In this document: piece after piece, positions 37,873 through 47,821 of the stretch
How positions within the stretch are numbered: the first letter of the stretch is position 1
How the letters are laid out: every line of letters begins with the position of its first letter
The notes under the pieces: generated by a model
Database searches by the model: none
Told to the model about the DNA's origin: nothing
Seen by the model: only the letters and a program-made list of their open reading frames with translations
Made by a program: the position numbers and the translations under genes
Assembly (NCBI GenBank): GCA_963691715.1
Contig: OY829281.1
Location: 3,162,001-3,226,000 of the forward strand
Direction: 5' to 3'
Length of the DNA stretch: 64,000 nucleotides
DNA from: HXMU1420-13 sp963691715
GTDB taxonomy: Bacteria; Bacteroidota; Rhodothermia; Balneolales; Balneolaceae

Positions 37873-39006
37873 ATGAACAGTACAGGCATGCCATATCTAT
37901 CTTTCTTACCACTCCTTTTTATGCTCACGTTTAGCACAAATGGATGGTCTCAATCTCGGTTATCAGATTTAGTAGAAATCCAGAATACAGCAGGAAAAGA
38001 ATTAATTGGATACGGATTGGTTACAGGCTTAGATCGAACAGGTGATCGTTCATCTAGTAGTCGAGGCGCTGTATTTACTATACAATCTATCTCAAATATG
38101 TTAGAGAATTTCGGTATTACTGTTGATGCTGACCGTTTACGTACTCGAAACGTAGCCGCTGTTATGGTAACAGCCAAGTTGAGCCCATATCATGCCCCAG
38201 GTAGTAATATTGACGTTACCGTATCATCATTAGGTGATGCAAGTAGTTTATCAGGTGGGGTATTATTACAAACTCCTTTATTCGATCCAAGTACCGAAGA
38301 AGTGTATGCAAAAGCACAAGGATCGTTAATTGTAGGAGGTATAACTGCAGAAGTACAAGGATCAAGAGTTAGCCAGAATCAGACACTTACCGCTACAGTA
38401 CCAAGCGGTGCTATGGTAGAAAAAAATGATGATTATGAATTGTCTATTGATGAACCCTTGGGCTTAGTTCTTAGAGATCCAAGTTTTGCAAATGCTCGAA
38501 GTATTGTTGAGGTTATAAATACTACGTTTGATGAAGAATTAGCGATGATGCAACATCCAGGGTTGGTAAAGGTAACTTGGCCTGATGCATTTCAAGATCA
38601 AGGTGCAATGAATGTATTCACAAGCATCGTACTTGAACAAGAAATTCAAACAGAAACGGTTGCACGTGTAGTAATAAATGAACGTACAGGCACTATCGTT
38701 GCCGGTGGTGATGTAGTGATTGACGATGTAATGATCTCACATGGAAGCATCCAAGTTAGAACCCAAAACACACCATTAGTAAGTCAGCCCCCAGCATTTA
38801 GTGGTGGCGCCACTATCCTTACCAATGTTCAGGAAACGGGCATAAGCGAACAACCAGCTCAAACTATTGTACTAGAACCTCAGACTTCTGTACAGGATTT
38901 AGCCATAGCACTAAATACACTTGGGCTTACTCCGCGCGACATAATTTCAATCTTCCAAGCATTGAATAGAGCCGGTGCACTTCGAGGAAAATTAATAGTG
39001 ATGTAA
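37873..39006 (+). CDS. flgI: Flagellar P-ring protein FlgI
   Basis: 377 residues with a signal peptide (ending near NGWSQS) and strong FlgI motifs (RLSDLVEIQNTAGKELIGYG, VMVTAKLSPYHAPGSNIDVT, SSLGDASSLSGGVLLQTPLF). The periplasmic P ring surrounds the distal rod. It lies 4 bases after flgH and before flgJ. Confidence 0.96.
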   Translation: MNSTGMPYLSFLPLLFMLTFSTNGWSQSRLSDLVEIQNTAGKELIGYGLVTGLDRTGDRSSSSRGAVFTIQSISNMLENFGITVDADRLRTRNVAAVMVTAKLSPYHAPGSNIDVTVSSLGDASSLSGGVLLQTPLFDPSTEEVYAKAQGSLIVGGITAEVQGSRVSQNQTLTATVPSGAMVEKNDDYELSIDEPLGLVLRDPSFANARSIVEVINTTFDEELAMMQHPGLVKVTWPDAFQDQGAMNVFTSIVLEQEIQTETVARVVINERTGTIVAGGDVVIDDVMISHGSIQVRTQNTPLVSQPPAFSGGATILTNVQETGISEQPAQTIVLEPQTSVQDLAIALNTLGLTPRDIISIFQALNRAGALRGKLIVM

Positions 39007-39013
39007 CGTATAT

Positions 39014-39304
39014 ATGAACATCGATAATCACATACCTATTAACCAATCTTCTCTATCTGAATCAAGAAAACAGCATAGGGAAAAAGAAAATGCTGCTGTG
39101 CAATTCGAAGAGATATTTGCAAAGCATTTAGTAAAAGAACTTACCAAAGATTCCTTCAAAATTGAAGGAGGCATGATGGGTAACGCCAATAAGATGTACA
39201 GAGAATTTATAACAGATGCGTTAGCTACCGAATTAGCTGCTCAAAGAAAATTGGGAATGGCTGATTTGGTTTCAAGATACTGGAATGATAATAAACAAGA
39301 GTAA
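39014..39304 (+). CDS. flgJ: Rod-binding protein FlgJ, N-terminal domain only
   Basis: 96 residues corresponding to the rod-cap domain of FlgJ (AAVQFEEIFAKHLVKEL, GNANKMYREFITDALATELA). The muramidase domain of enterobacterial FlgJ is absent, as in many non-gammaproteobacterial lineages, so another enzyme must open the wall. It follows flgI after 7 bases. Confidence 0.9.
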   Translation: MNIDNHIPINQSSLSESRKQHREKENAAVQFEEIFAKHLVKELTKDSFKIEGGMMGNANKMYREFITDALATELAAQRKLGMADLVSRYWNDNKQE

Positions 39305-39321
39305 TACAAATAATTAATTAA

Positions 39322-39837
39322 ATGATGAACACAGCTAAAAAAATGCCAACCGAGATAAGGGTAATTGCAGAGAAAGTAGAACAACTTCATGTAAGTTCTA
39401 GCAGAATGATCGATGTAATGGAGCGGCAAATTGATGCTATTATTGCATCCAATACTTCAAAAATAGAAGAACTCGCAAACCTACATGCAACCCTTACCAT
39501 TCGCTACACAGAAAATGAGCAGGACTTTATAAATGAATTAAGTTCGGTACTAAATAATGTAAGTGAAAAGAAAGGAGTAAAGCTTGCTGCCCTAAAAGAA
39601 ATTTTCCCAGACTTTTCTAACGAAATCGAATACTGGCAAAATATACTGCAAGACAATGTTATGAAGTTGCAGCGTAAACACAGACAAATCATTGAATTGC
39701 TAGAATTCGCTATGAGTAGCAATGCTAAAATGTTGGAGACTTTATACTCCAAAGGAAGTGAAAAAAATAAGCATTACAGCCCTACAGGAACTAGTAAATC
39801 TATAATGCCAGGTTTGGCTATAAATCAACAGGCTTAA
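39322..39837 (+). CDS. flgN: FlgN-like export chaperone
   Basis: 171 residues, nearly all helical with long coiled-coil character and a loosely structured Ser/Thr-rich C-terminus (YSPTGTSKSIMPG). The position directly before flgK and flgL, whose products FlgN escorts, together with size and helix pattern supports a FlgN function. Sequence similarity cannot be proven by eye. Confidence 0.68.
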   Translation: MMNTAKKMPTEIRVIAEKVEQLHVSSSRMIDVMERQIDAIIASNTSKIEELANLHATLTIRYTENEQDFINELSSVLNNVSEKKGVKLAALKEIFPDFSNEIEYWQNILQDNVMKLQRKHRQIIELLEFAMSSNAKMLETLYSKGSEKNKHYSPTGTSKSIMPGLAINQQA

Positions 39838-39843
39838 TAATTA

Positions 39844-41202
39844 ATGAACAGGTTGTTTGAAATATCAAGAAGTGGTTTAGTAAGTGCTCAGCGCTCACTC
39901 ACCCTTACTTCGAATAATATTGTTAATGCCGATACGTCAGGCTATACCCGCCAGCGTGTAGATACAACGCCAGTAGGATTAGTTACTGGAAATACTAGTA
40001 TCGGTCTTGGCGTAAATATTTCAACAGCTACCCGACTTCGTAACGATATGAATGATGTCTTGACTAATCAAAAACGTCAAGAATTTGGATTTATGAGTTA
40101 CAAAAATCAAGTCTATGAGCGGTTACAAGCTTCAATGACTACCGATTCGGGGGGAGATTTGGATGTTAGAATTAGCAGTTTCTTCGATATGTTTTCAGAA
40201 CTTGCTAACGACCCTCAAGACACGAGTGTAAGAAACAGTTTAATTTCTGAGGCACAGCAACTCACTGCAAAATTTCAAAACATCGATCAAACCTTGAGTG
40301 ATACCGGCGAACTAATTGCAGATACCGCTCAATCCACCATTACTAATATCAATCAAATACTGAAAGATATAAGAATACTGAATGACTCTGTTGTTCAAAG
40401 TGCCAATCGTGGGGTACCTGATCCTACTAGCCAGGATATTAGGGTTAAGAAGTTAGAAGAGTTAGCTAAACTGGTAGATTTTAAACAAACAAACGCGGAT
40501 TCAGGAGCCGTAGAAATTCGCATTGGTGGTGTCCGTGTTCTTGATGATGAACAACTTCTTGAATTAAAGGCCGATGTATCACCTAATGAACAGAGATTTA
40601 AAGTACGTGTTAATAGTGGTACTATTATTGACATAAGAGGGGGCGAGCTCGGAGCTCAACTCGATATGTATTCAAATAATATCCCTGATCTTCGAGCAAA
40701 TCTAGACCAAATTGCTCACACACTTGTCACTGAAATTAACAATATCCATCGCTCAGGATTCGGTTTGGCTGATGCTGTAGGGAGAGATTTCTTTGTCGAC
40801 TCTGGAACCCAAGCAGGTACCATTACAATCAATCCCGACTTGATTGCCAATCCAGATCATATTGCTGCTAGTGCTGTTGCTGGAGAGGCTGGTAATGGAG
40901 ATGTAGCCTTTCAAATTAATGAATTAAGAAACGCTACGTTGATCAATGGAAGAAAAATTGTAGACCAAACGATCGAAATAATAAGTACTCCAGGGTCGGA
41001 GATTTATTCACTTGCTTCGCAGATGGAAACAAATGAAGCAGAAATAGCCATGTTACAGACTCAACAAGAACGCCAATCGGGTGTAAATATCGATGAGGAA
41101 CTAGCAAACATGATTCAATACCAAAATGCCTATCAAGGGGCTGCTCGTGTGATGGAAACGGCTAGAGAATTATACGACACCTTACTAGGAATTGTAGCTT
41201 AG
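39844..41202 (+). CDS. flgK: Flagellar hook-filament junction protein FlgK (HAP1)
   Basis: 452 residues. The N-terminal motif is typical (RSLTLTSNNIVNADTSGYTR) as is the C-terminal one (VNIDEELANMIQYQNAYQGA). It is shorter than Salmonella FlgK (553), with the central domain reduced. It joins the hook to the FlgL layer. Confidence 0.96.
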   Translation: MNRLFEISRSGLVSAQRSLTLTSNNIVNADTSGYTRQRVDTTPVGLVTGNTSIGLGVNISTATRLRNDMNDVLTNQKRQEFGFMSYKNQVYERLQASMTTDSGGDLDVRISSFFDMFSELANDPQDTSVRNSLISEAQQLTAKFQNIDQTLSDTGELIADTAQSTITNINQILKDIRILNDSVVQSANRGVPDPTSQDIRVKKLEELAKLVDFKQTNADSGAVEIRIGGVRVLDDEQLLELKADVSPNEQRFKVRVNSGTIIDIRGGELGAQLDMYSNNIPDLRANLDQIAHTLVTEINNIHRSGFGLADAVGRDFFVDSGTQAGTITINPDLIANPDHIAASAVAGEAGNGDVAFQINELRNATLINGRKIVDQTIEIISTPGSEIYSLASQMETNEAEIAMLQTQQERQSGVNIDEELANMIQYQNAYQGAARVMETARELYDTLLGIVA

Positions 41203-41205
41203 ATT

Positions 41206-42099
41206 ATGAGAATAACCAACCGAATAGTATTTGATAACTTTATGCGCGATGTGAATCGCAATCGCACTCAAATGGCTGAGATTCAGTCAAACTTATCCAG
41301 TGCAAAAAAAGTAAGATTTCCATCCCAAGATCCTATCTCATTTCAACGGAGTAGATCGATAAAAGAAGACATTCGTGAATCTGAACAATTCCAAAAAAAT
41401 ATAAATAATGGACTTCGACAAAGCCGCTTAGTTCAAGATTCATTAGATAAATCCATCGATGATCTTATCGAAATAAAAAGAATTTTAGTGCAATCTGCAT
41501 CGGACAGCTACAATGCAGAAGATCGGGCTAACATGGCCGATCAAATATCAGGTATTCGAGATTCACTCATAGCTACCTTTAATCTAAGTTATGGTGACCG
41601 ATATCTTTTTGCTGGAACAAATAGCCAAACCGAACCTTTTAGCCTAGATGCAACTGCTCCTGGTGGTGTTGCAGATACAAGTAATACGAGTCCACTAAAA
41701 GTATCAATAGATAATGGAGTAAGTGTAGAAATAAGTGTTACAGGCGATGAGTTACGTGCCACTGAGCAAGGTGATTTCTTCGAGATTATCCAGAATATTG
41801 AGACCGCATTATTGAATAATGATACGGATGCTCTAAACCAATTAATGCCAGCAGCTGATGAGCTTGTGGATCACACTACGGATGTTACATCAAGATTAGG
41901 TAATAATATTTCCAGAATGGAATATGTATTCGAACAATTCGAGAATACAAAAATTACAAAAAAGGCTGAAATAAGTAAGCTTGTAGATACCGACTACGCC
42001 CAAGCCATTTCAGACTTACAAAGAAATGAAACCATTTATCAATCGGCCATGGCCGTTCACACACGAATGTTTAGCAACTCATTGCTGAACTATATCTAA
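41206..42099 (+). CDS. flgL: Flagellar hook-filament junction protein FlgL (HAP3)
   Basis: 297 residues with flagellin-like N- and C-terminal coiled coils (RIVFDNFMRDVNRNRTQMAE, then KVRFPSQDPISFQRS). It shows the LFAG-type loop YGDRYLFAGTNSQTEPF that separates FlgL from flagellin. It starts 3 bases after flgK. Confidence 0.95.
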   Translation: MRITNRIVFDNFMRDVNRNRTQMAEIQSNLSSAKKVRFPSQDPISFQRSRSIKEDIRESEQFQKNINNGLRQSRLVQDSLDKSIDDLIEIKRILVQSASDSYNAEDRANMADQISGIRDSLIATFNLSYGDRYLFAGTNSQTEPFSLDATAPGGVADTSNTSPLKVSIDNGVSVEISVTGDELRATEQGDFFEIIQNIETALLNNDTDALNQLMPAADELVDHTTDVTSRLGNNISRMEYVFEQFENTKITKKAEISKLVDTDYAQAISDLQRNETIYQSAMAVHTRMFSNSLLNYI

Positions 42100-42123
42100 C
42101 CAAAAACAAGAGGATGTTGAAAA

Positions 42124-43476
42124 ATGAACAAAACAAATAACTCAACCTATACACCTAACAAAACTGCGTGGGTAGATGTAGTTTGGTACCTTAGCGATAT
42201 CGCTTATCTTAACTACGAAACACTTTCTAAGTTATTAGTAAACTTTGGTAAAATTACCATTGCCAGCACAGATGAGCGACCTAAAAATTTACCATTAAAC
42301 GTACATTGGCACTGCTATGAAAAAGACGAGCCCCGAGTATCCGTATGGAATAAGTTACTCACTGTGGGTACCAACTCGTGGAAACTGTATGTAATGGACG
42401 ATGAGATTCTTCGTGTTCATGAAATAGATGCTACCATTCAAGATAACCCGAAAGAATGGCCTGCAACATTGATACATCATAGAGGAAGTGAAAAAAATTA
42501 TCAATATTACCAAATTCGGTTAATCAATAATATTGAAGGATTTCAATTTGATGGAGTAAACATTCCAGATGCAACGCGTTGCATAACAAAAAATGGTATT
42601 ACACTCAGTAGCATACCCATCGAGATAATGGCTAAAAGAAATCCTAATAGCGAATTAGATATTGAGCAAGAAATGACGATTCGAAATTTTGCTCCACAAT
42701 TATTCATTGAAAATGGATTTCGATTATTTAAGGAAAAAAAATATATCCATGCGGCTGCACAATATCGTGTAATAGCTAATTCAGACAATGTGCTGCCTTT
42801 CGACCGATTAAGTGCGTTGAATGGAATTGCTAGTTGCCATGCAGAACAATTTAGGTGGGAAAATGCCTTAATAGCTGCTGAAAAATCTATTCGTGAAGAA
42901 AGCTTTCAGCGTTTACCCTACTTGATAAAATTTAAAGTATATCAACTAAACAACAACTATGTGGAAGCATATAATGCGCTGCATACCTACTACGAGAATA
43001 CTTTTTATGAACGAGTTAAGCTTCACTCCAAAGCAAGTTATGATGTGCGATTAAGCATTGAAGATTCATTGATTAGTTTGGTGGATCTCGCGTTCAAAGC
43101 AGGTTATGTTCAAGAAGCACAAGAGCATTTAGAAGAATTATTCAATCTAAAGCAGGGAAAACTAGAAAAAAATTATCTTAAGCAACTGCTAGTTCTCTCC
43201 ATTGAACTGGAGGATTTAGAGAAAAGTGAATTCTTTTTCAAAAAATTATATGCAAATAAATTTCCTAAAAACTTAACCGATCAGGAAATATCCCTTCTAA
43301 ATGATTACATGGAAATGTTCTTAAAAAAGAACTGGTACGAAACGGTATATGAGGTATACAGTGAACTAAATTATCATTACCCTCAAAACGATGAATACCG
43401 AAGACGTTTAATTGTAACCTTAGTGAAAACCGGAAGGGTTGAGCAAGCAAGAAACTTAGCCTCTAAAGTGGCATAA
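42124..43476 (+). CDS. Protein with glycosyltransferase-like N-terminus and TPR-like C-terminal repeats
   Basis: 450 residues. Residues about 15-110 recall a degenerate family-2 glycosyltransferase, with a VWNKLLTVGTNSWKLYVMDD segment similar in layout to the acceptor-side W-x-L-x-D-D-E motif of that family. Residues about 200-450 form helical TPR-like repeats. No signal peptide. It follows flgL by 24 bases and ends at a terminator, so it belongs to the flagellar operon. A role in flagellin modification or as an assembly scaffold is possible but inferred. Confidence 0.5.
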   Translation: MNKTNNSTYTPNKTAWVDVVWYLSDIAYLNYETLSKLLVNFGKITIASTDERPKNLPLNVHWHCYEKDEPRVSVWNKLLTVGTNSWKLYVMDDEILRVHEIDATIQDNPKEWPATLIHHRGSEKNYQYYQIRLINNIEGFQFDGVNIPDATRCITKNGITLSSIPIEIMAKRNPNSELDIEQEMTIRNFAPQLFIENGFRLFKEKKYIHAAAQYRVIANSDNVLPFDRLSALNGIASCHAEQFRWENALIAAEKSIREESFQRLPYLIKFKVYQLNNNYVEAYNALHTYYENTFYERVKLHSKASYDVRLSIEDSLISLVDLAFKAGYVQEAQEHLEELFNLKQGKLEKNYLKQLLVLSIELEDLEKSEFFFKKLYANKFPKNLTDQEISLLNDYMEMFLKKNWYETVYEVYSELNYHYPQNDEYRRRLIVTLVKTGRVEQARNLASKVA

Positions 43477-43502
43477 GTAAAACTACTAACTATATGGGTA
43501 CG

Positions 43503-43538
43503 GCGGGTCTGCGTTGTTTGTAGAACCCGCTTTTTTTT
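43503..43538 (+). terminator. Rho-independent terminator closing the flgF operon
   Basis: Stem GCGGGTTCT-like arms (GCGGGTCT / AGAACCCGC) with an 11-14-base loop, then eight T residues. It also marks the flagellar edge next to the distal end of the integron. Confidence 0.85.
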
Positions 43539-43560
43539 GCTCCTTATATCCCCATACCTT

Positions 43561-43590
43561 TTAGGACTCCCATGGAAAAATGGTTGTTAA
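43561..43590 (-). repeat. attC remnant at the distal end of the array
   Basis: Only one arm is recognisable (GGACTCCCATGGAAAAATGG then TTGTTAA), matching the end of long attC sites such as 45187-45381. The rest is missing, so this site marks the old, eroded border of the integron. Confidence 0.7.
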
Positions 43591-45031
43591 CTGCGCTTCC
43601 TTCTCTTTTCTGCCTCACGTTGCATTTTCCTCCTTTGTTGACGAGAAAGTTTAATACTTGAATTATCATATATTGTTTTTTCGGGATACTCTTGACCGCT
43701 TGAACGACCAGATTTTGTTGCATTTTCATCAAACAGATTTAGTTTTTTCCCTTTAATTTGTGCATTTAGATCATCTTCTTTCGTCCATTCTGAGAAATCA
43801 AAATAGGCAGCATCAAGAGTAAAATTACCGTCAGCATTCGGTGCATCAACAGCCATCGCGATTACTTCTCTCATTTGAGGAAGTTTTAGTTTAGAAACCC
43901 GACAATAAGCAGTTAATAGATTCGCTCTAGCATTCCTGTATTCATCATATTGCAAGTTAGATGGATTCTTTAAACTCAGGAGTATGTATGCTCTATCCTT
44001 ATGATTTAATGTGAACGCTAATCTGAATAATTTATCATACTGGGCAGCTTTCTTCCCGAAATCGTGAAATAATTGTTCACATAACATTCTTCTTTCGAAT
44101 CGAGATTCTGAAGCCATTTTGCGCAGTACCAACTCAACATCATTAAACTCTTCAGAATCAATTGGAATAGAATCTCCGAGTTTATTGATTATATCATCCC
44201 ACCGTAGACTTATTTGGTCTGCCTGTTTCTTGTTTTTGTACTCTTGACTCGAAATAAAATTAACCCAACCACCTTGATTTAGAAAAACAGTATTTTCCTT
44301 ATTCTCAACGAATGGCAAATTAAAAGAATGCTCACCATCCTCGTCAATATTTGTAAGATAATTTGCTAATAATTCTTCCTCTCCAGTTGTGAAAATTTTT
44401 GACTCTTCGAGCAAATCCTTTCTTGCCTGCAAATAGTTAACAAAGTCACCGATCGTGTCTAATTCATTCAGAACAAGCTGAATAGTAAAATCATCAAATA
44501 CATGAACAAAGCCTTTATTTAGTTCGTCTTGTCCGATAGAAAATGGAATATGATTGAAATCTTTTTCCACCTTTTCTGATCGTATTATTAAGCTACCCCT
44601 TTCATCATTGTAAAAGTCTTTAATTGGTTCTGCAATTCCATTTGCAACTACAATTCTGTGTGTTTCATAGTGTTCGCCATTTAAGGTGATGGGTAATTTA
44701 TTTGTACATTTTTTGTCTAAATAGATTCTATTGGGGTATCTATCTAAAAAGTTTTCCGCTCCATAAATTTGATTTGCAGATTTAACAATCGCTTTCTTAT
44801 ACCACCTTTTCCAAGCAACCTCTCTGTCTTTATTAATGTTATACTTTATTATTTATCCGAGAAGAATATGTGGTGGTTATCAAAAACCACGAATAAATCA
44901 CAAAATTCTTTACCATCACCTTTGTCTGTTGTTTTCCCTTCATCTGTATGAAGGTTAGGGAAGCTCCAAAGTTTTAAGAAAGTATTATGACATAATTTCG
45001 ATAATATTTTTTCTGTTTCGGTAAATGGCAT
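43587..45031 (-). pseudogene. Frameshifted cassette gene, about 480 residues, possible PD-(D/E)XK-like N-terminus
   Basis: Two frames make one gene. The N-terminal part (45031 down to about 44849) encodes 60 residues including DGKEFCDLFVVFDNHHIFFS, which has the spacing of a nuclease-like E...D...V pattern. The second frame is open from there, without an ATG, for about 92 residues before the first GTG (44570), and continues to the stop at 43587, ending SRQQRRKMQREAEKRRKRS. One extra A in the A run near 44851 would restore a single frame. It may be a true mutation or a sequence error. The family is unknown to me; the nuclease idea is tentative. Confidence 0.6.
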
Positions 45032-45186
45032 CTTAACGACTTAATTATACAATAAAATCCCAAGGTTTTTCTATTTCAATTGTATCTGGATCCAAAGCTA
45101 GGTATCTAGTTTTTTCATAATTAAGCAATGGTCACCCTAATATAGTCAATGTATTAGACTTCTTATTTGGCTAATAGATAACATAT

Positions 45187-45381
45187 GGTAACGAACCTGC
45201 ATTTTACCTGCCTGCTGGCAGGGCGGCGCAGGGATTGGTTTTTAGTTTAAGTAACGGTTTTATTTTCACCGACACAATACAAAAGTTTGACTCCGTTCGG
45301 AGCCGGTGCTGAACGTATTCGAAGGAAGAGATTCCGTATCCGACTTGTCCAAGGGACTCCCATGGAGGAATGGTTGGTATG
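45187..45381 (-). repeat. attC, long form
   Basis: About 195 bp, from TAACGAACCTGCATTTT to a degenerate TGGTTGGTATG. It carries an imperfect copy of the 20-bp palindrome and the long right-hand block. It is the recombination site of the VOC-family cassette. Confidence 0.88.
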
Positions 45382-45388
45382 TGTAAAT

Positions 45389-45700
45389 TTATGAATATTC
45401 CATTAGTTCAACAGGAGCGCCATTTACTTCGATGAAAGCAACTCGTAAACCATCGCTTGGAGAGTTAGGCTTAATAATTACGATTTTCCCTTCAAGTTCA
45501 TCATCCAAATTATCTACAACGAATGCTACGTGGGGCACTGTTTTAACTAATTCAGGATAAGGAGCATCTTCCCAATAGCGCTGCCACTGAATCCCATAAG
45601 GATTATTTTCATGGTCAGATACTGTCATTTTTAGATGAGGTAAATCTATTTCACCTTCAAAGCTACCTGTTACGGGAATTCCGACATGATTAAACTTCAT
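45389..45700 (-). CDS. VOC/glyoxalase-fold family protein (cassette)
   Basis: 103 residues beginning KFNHVGIPVTGSFEGEIDL and with PHVAFVVDNLDDELEGKIVI and VAFIEVNGAPVELMEYS, the beta-alpha-beta-beta-beta pattern and terminal Glu-x-x-Glu region of vicinal-oxygen-chelate proteins. It is a single short module that could dimerise. Substrate is unknown. It is a classic one-gene cassette, with its attC 7 bases after the stop. Confidence 0.75.
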   Translation of the reverse strand: MKFNHVGIPVTGSFEGEIDLPHLKMTVSDHENNPYGIQWQRYWEDAPYPELVKTVPHVAFVVDNLDDELEGKIVIIKPNSPSDGLRVAFIEVNGAPVELMEYS

Positions 45701-45730
45701 AATTTAAATATTCAATTAACTTTGAAATAC

Positions 45731-45912
45731 ACATAATGACCCTGCGTTTAAGCGGCGCAGGAATTAGTTTTTAGTTTAAGTAACGATTTTATTTACACTG
45801 GTACAATACAAAAGTGCGACTCCGTTCGGAGCCAGTGCTGAACTTATCCGAAGGAGAAGATTCCATATCCGACGTGTCCAAGGGACCCCCATGGAGAAAC
45901 GCTTGTTTGTAA
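45731..45912 (-). repeat. attC, long form without palindrome block
   Basis: About 182 bp from ATAATGACCCTGCGTTTAAG to AAACGCTTGTTTGT. It carries the long right-hand block but lacks the 20-bp palindrome. It belongs to the membrane-protein cassette at 45919-46431. Confidence 0.9.
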
Positions 45913-45918
45913 ACTGGT

Positions 45919-46431
45919 TTATGTCCAGTTTCGAAAATTATGCCACCATTTTGCAATAGTTTTACCTCCAATAAAAAGAGCCAAACCAATTACTAATTGG
46001 ACGATTCCTTGGTACAATGGGACGTACATTTTTCTTGTATCATTAACAATGAATTCTGATTCAAATGAATTATAATGCAGGATATTCCCAACACTTTTTG
46101 TAATGAGTTCAATTGCCCAAATTATCGTTAATAGACCGACAGTAGAAAAAAGTACAGCACCTAGTTTTTGATAATCGTCAAGTGTGATCTCCTCTTTTTT
46201 ACTTTTGGGCATAACATATTCTGAAATAGTATTTGCGCCAAAGAAAAGGATTAGAAAAGCTAACAGGTAAACAACAACGATTAGTAAATTTGAGAATCCA
46301 ATCATCTTGTTAAATTCACCAGCTTCATAAAATAGAAGGGAAGGTACAATTTGGATATAGGAAAAAGCTTGAAATAAGAGAAAAAGAGAAAATAACCTTA
46401 ATCCAAGTGCTGTTAAATTTTTCATCATCAA
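45919..46431 (-). CDS. Multi-pass membrane protein of unknown function (cassette)
   Basis: 170 residues with about four hydrophobic helices (about 8-30, 42-64, 92-112, 142-160) and a short charged loop KSKKEEITLDDYQK between helices 2 and 3. I recognise no family. The attC lies immediately downstream. Confidence 0.7.
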   Translation of the reverse strand: MMMKNLTALGLRLFSLFLLFQAFSYIQIVPSLLFYEAGEFNKMIGFSNLLIVVVYLLAFLILFFGANTISEYVMPKSKKEEITLDDYQKLGAVLFSTVGLLTIIWAIELITKSVGNILHYNSFESEFIVNDTRKMYVPLYQGIVQLVIGLALFIGGKTIAKWWHNFRNWT

Positions 46432-46442
46432 AACTTAAGTTT

Positions 46443-46638
46443 GCTAACGAACCCGAGTTTAACCTGCCTGCCGGCATGGCGGCGCAGGGACTAGTTTTTA
46501 GTTTAAGTAACGATTTTATTTTTACCAACACAATATAAAAGTGCGACTCCGTTCGGAGCCTGTGCTGAACTTCTCCGAAGGAGGAGATTCCGTATCCGAC
46601 TTGTCCAAGGGACTCCCATGGAGAAACGCTTGTTCTAC
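46443..46638 (-). repeat. attC, long form with palindrome block
   Basis: About 196 bp from CTAACGAACCCGAGTTTAAC to AAACGCTTGTTCT, with a variant of the palindrome (one mismatch, GGCATGGC) and the long right-hand block. It belongs to the DUF4919-like cassette. Confidence 0.9.
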
Positions 46639-46649
46639 AACCAATATTT

Positions 46650-47321
46650 TTAATTATCATCTAATAGGTTTTGTTGACGCATTAATTTCGAACTAATATT
46701 AAAGTAAATCTTTTCCGCATTGAATCGCCCGCTTGGTGTAATGTGAAAGATATCGCAACATTCCTGTTCTTTAATCCCAGGAATATCGAAATAATCATAA
46801 ATCATGCTATACTCATCTTCAATATGGATCACTACAAATGAGGTTTCTGCAGATAAGCCATTACCGCTATAGGCTATTACTTTTCTGATTCCATAATAAT
46901 GATCTCGATACCTTTCCCATTCTTTGTTATTTGGATCGGTTTGGTATATTGAATAACCCATTTCATAATTAGCTAATAAACTAAATGGATTATATTTAAG
47001 AATTTTCGAAGCTTCTTGAATTATTTTTTCGAAATTATCTTCAGAGGCGAAGTAACTAAGACTATCTTCTTTGGGTTTGTTTTTGATATAATTCTCGTCA
47101 AAAATGAATCCGTAATAAAGAAGATGATATTCGTAGTCAGTCAATGTTGAGTCTAATGAATTGAAACGATTAAGAAGAGTTTCATAGAAATAAGGAGATC
47201 CATCATCAAAGATTATTTGTTTAATGTTATCAAAATCAGGAATCATAACCTCTTGTGCATTCACTACTGATAAAAAAAGAAGAAAAAAGGCTACCGATAA
47301 AATTTTTCGAATCTTTATCAT
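46650..47321 (-). CDS. Secreted DUF4919-like protein (cassette)
   Basis: 223 residues with a signal peptide (ending VVNAQ) and a body matching the DUF4919 pattern known from Bacteroidota (PDFDNIKQIIFDDGSPYFYE, LTDYEYHLLYYGFIF, the ETSFVVIHIEDEYSMIYDYF segment and a C-terminal KIYFNIS). Function is unknown. It is a single-gene cassette with its attC after the stop. Confidence 0.75.
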   Translation of the reverse strand: MIKIRKILSVAFFLLFLSVVNAQEVMIPDFDNIKQIIFDDGSPYFYETLLNRFNSLDSTLTDYEYHLLYYGFIFDENYIKNKPKEDSLSYFASEDNFEKIIQEASKILKYNPFSLLANYEMGYSIYQTDPNNKEWERYRDHYYGIRKVIAYSGNGLSAETSFVVIHIEDEYSMIYDYFDIPGIKEQECCDIFHITPSGRFNAEKIYFNISSKLMRQQNLLDDN

Positions 47322-47326
47322 TGGTT

Positions 47327-47531
47327 GTATAACGACCCTGCATTTAACCTGCCGGCAGGCAGGGCAGCGCAGAGATTAGTTTTTTGTTTAAGTAACGATT
47401 TTATGTTCACCAACACAATACAAAAGTGCGACTTAGTTCGGAGCCTGCGCTGAACATATCCAAAGGAGGAGATTCCGTATCCGACTTGTCCAAGGGACTC
47501 CCACGGAGAAACGCTTTTTGGTTTACTAACA
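47327..47531 (-). repeat. attC, long form, right core degenerate
   Basis: About 205 bp beginning TATAACGACCCTGCATTTAA. It has a shortened palindrome block (CCTGCCGGCAGGCAGG) and the long right-hand block. The final core is altered (CGCTTTTTGGTTTACTAAC), so the site may recombine poorly. It belongs to the toxin-antitoxin cassette. Confidence 0.85.
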
Positions 47532-47533
47532 GG

Positions 47534-47821
47534 TTAAGATAAAGACTCAAAAATTGCTTTAGGTCGCTTCTCTGCAATTTTGAGAAGAACTTTTGCAGGT
47601 CCCTGTGGTTTTCTTCTGCCTTGTTCCCAATTTCGAAGAGTACCTACACTTATCCCGAGCAGTGAAGAGAATTCTTTTTGTGTCATTTTATACTTTTCCC
47701 TTATAGATGTGACATCTGGTTCACCGATCATAGCATATCTAGATGGCTTGCTTTTACCTTTACGGATGTCGCCAGCTTGTTTTACACTTTCTAGTAATTC
47801 GTTAAACAGTTCATCATTCAT
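47534..47821 (-). CDS. HigA/NadS-type helix-turn-helix antitoxin (cassette)
   Basis: 95 residues. The helix-turn-helix is in the second half (YKMTQKEFSSLLGISVGTLR NWEQGRR), with an extended C-terminal helix. Such proteins neutralise a RelE/HigB-family mRNase and repress their own promoter. Its start overlaps the end of the toxin frame by 4 bases (toxin first, the higBA order). A 19-bp palindrome upstream is the likely operator. Confidence 0.85.
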   Translation of the reverse strand: MNDELFNELLESVKQAGDIRKGKSKPSRYAMIGEPDVTSIREKYKMTQKEFSSLLGISVGTLRNWEQGRRKPQGPAKVLLKIAEKRPKAIFESLS

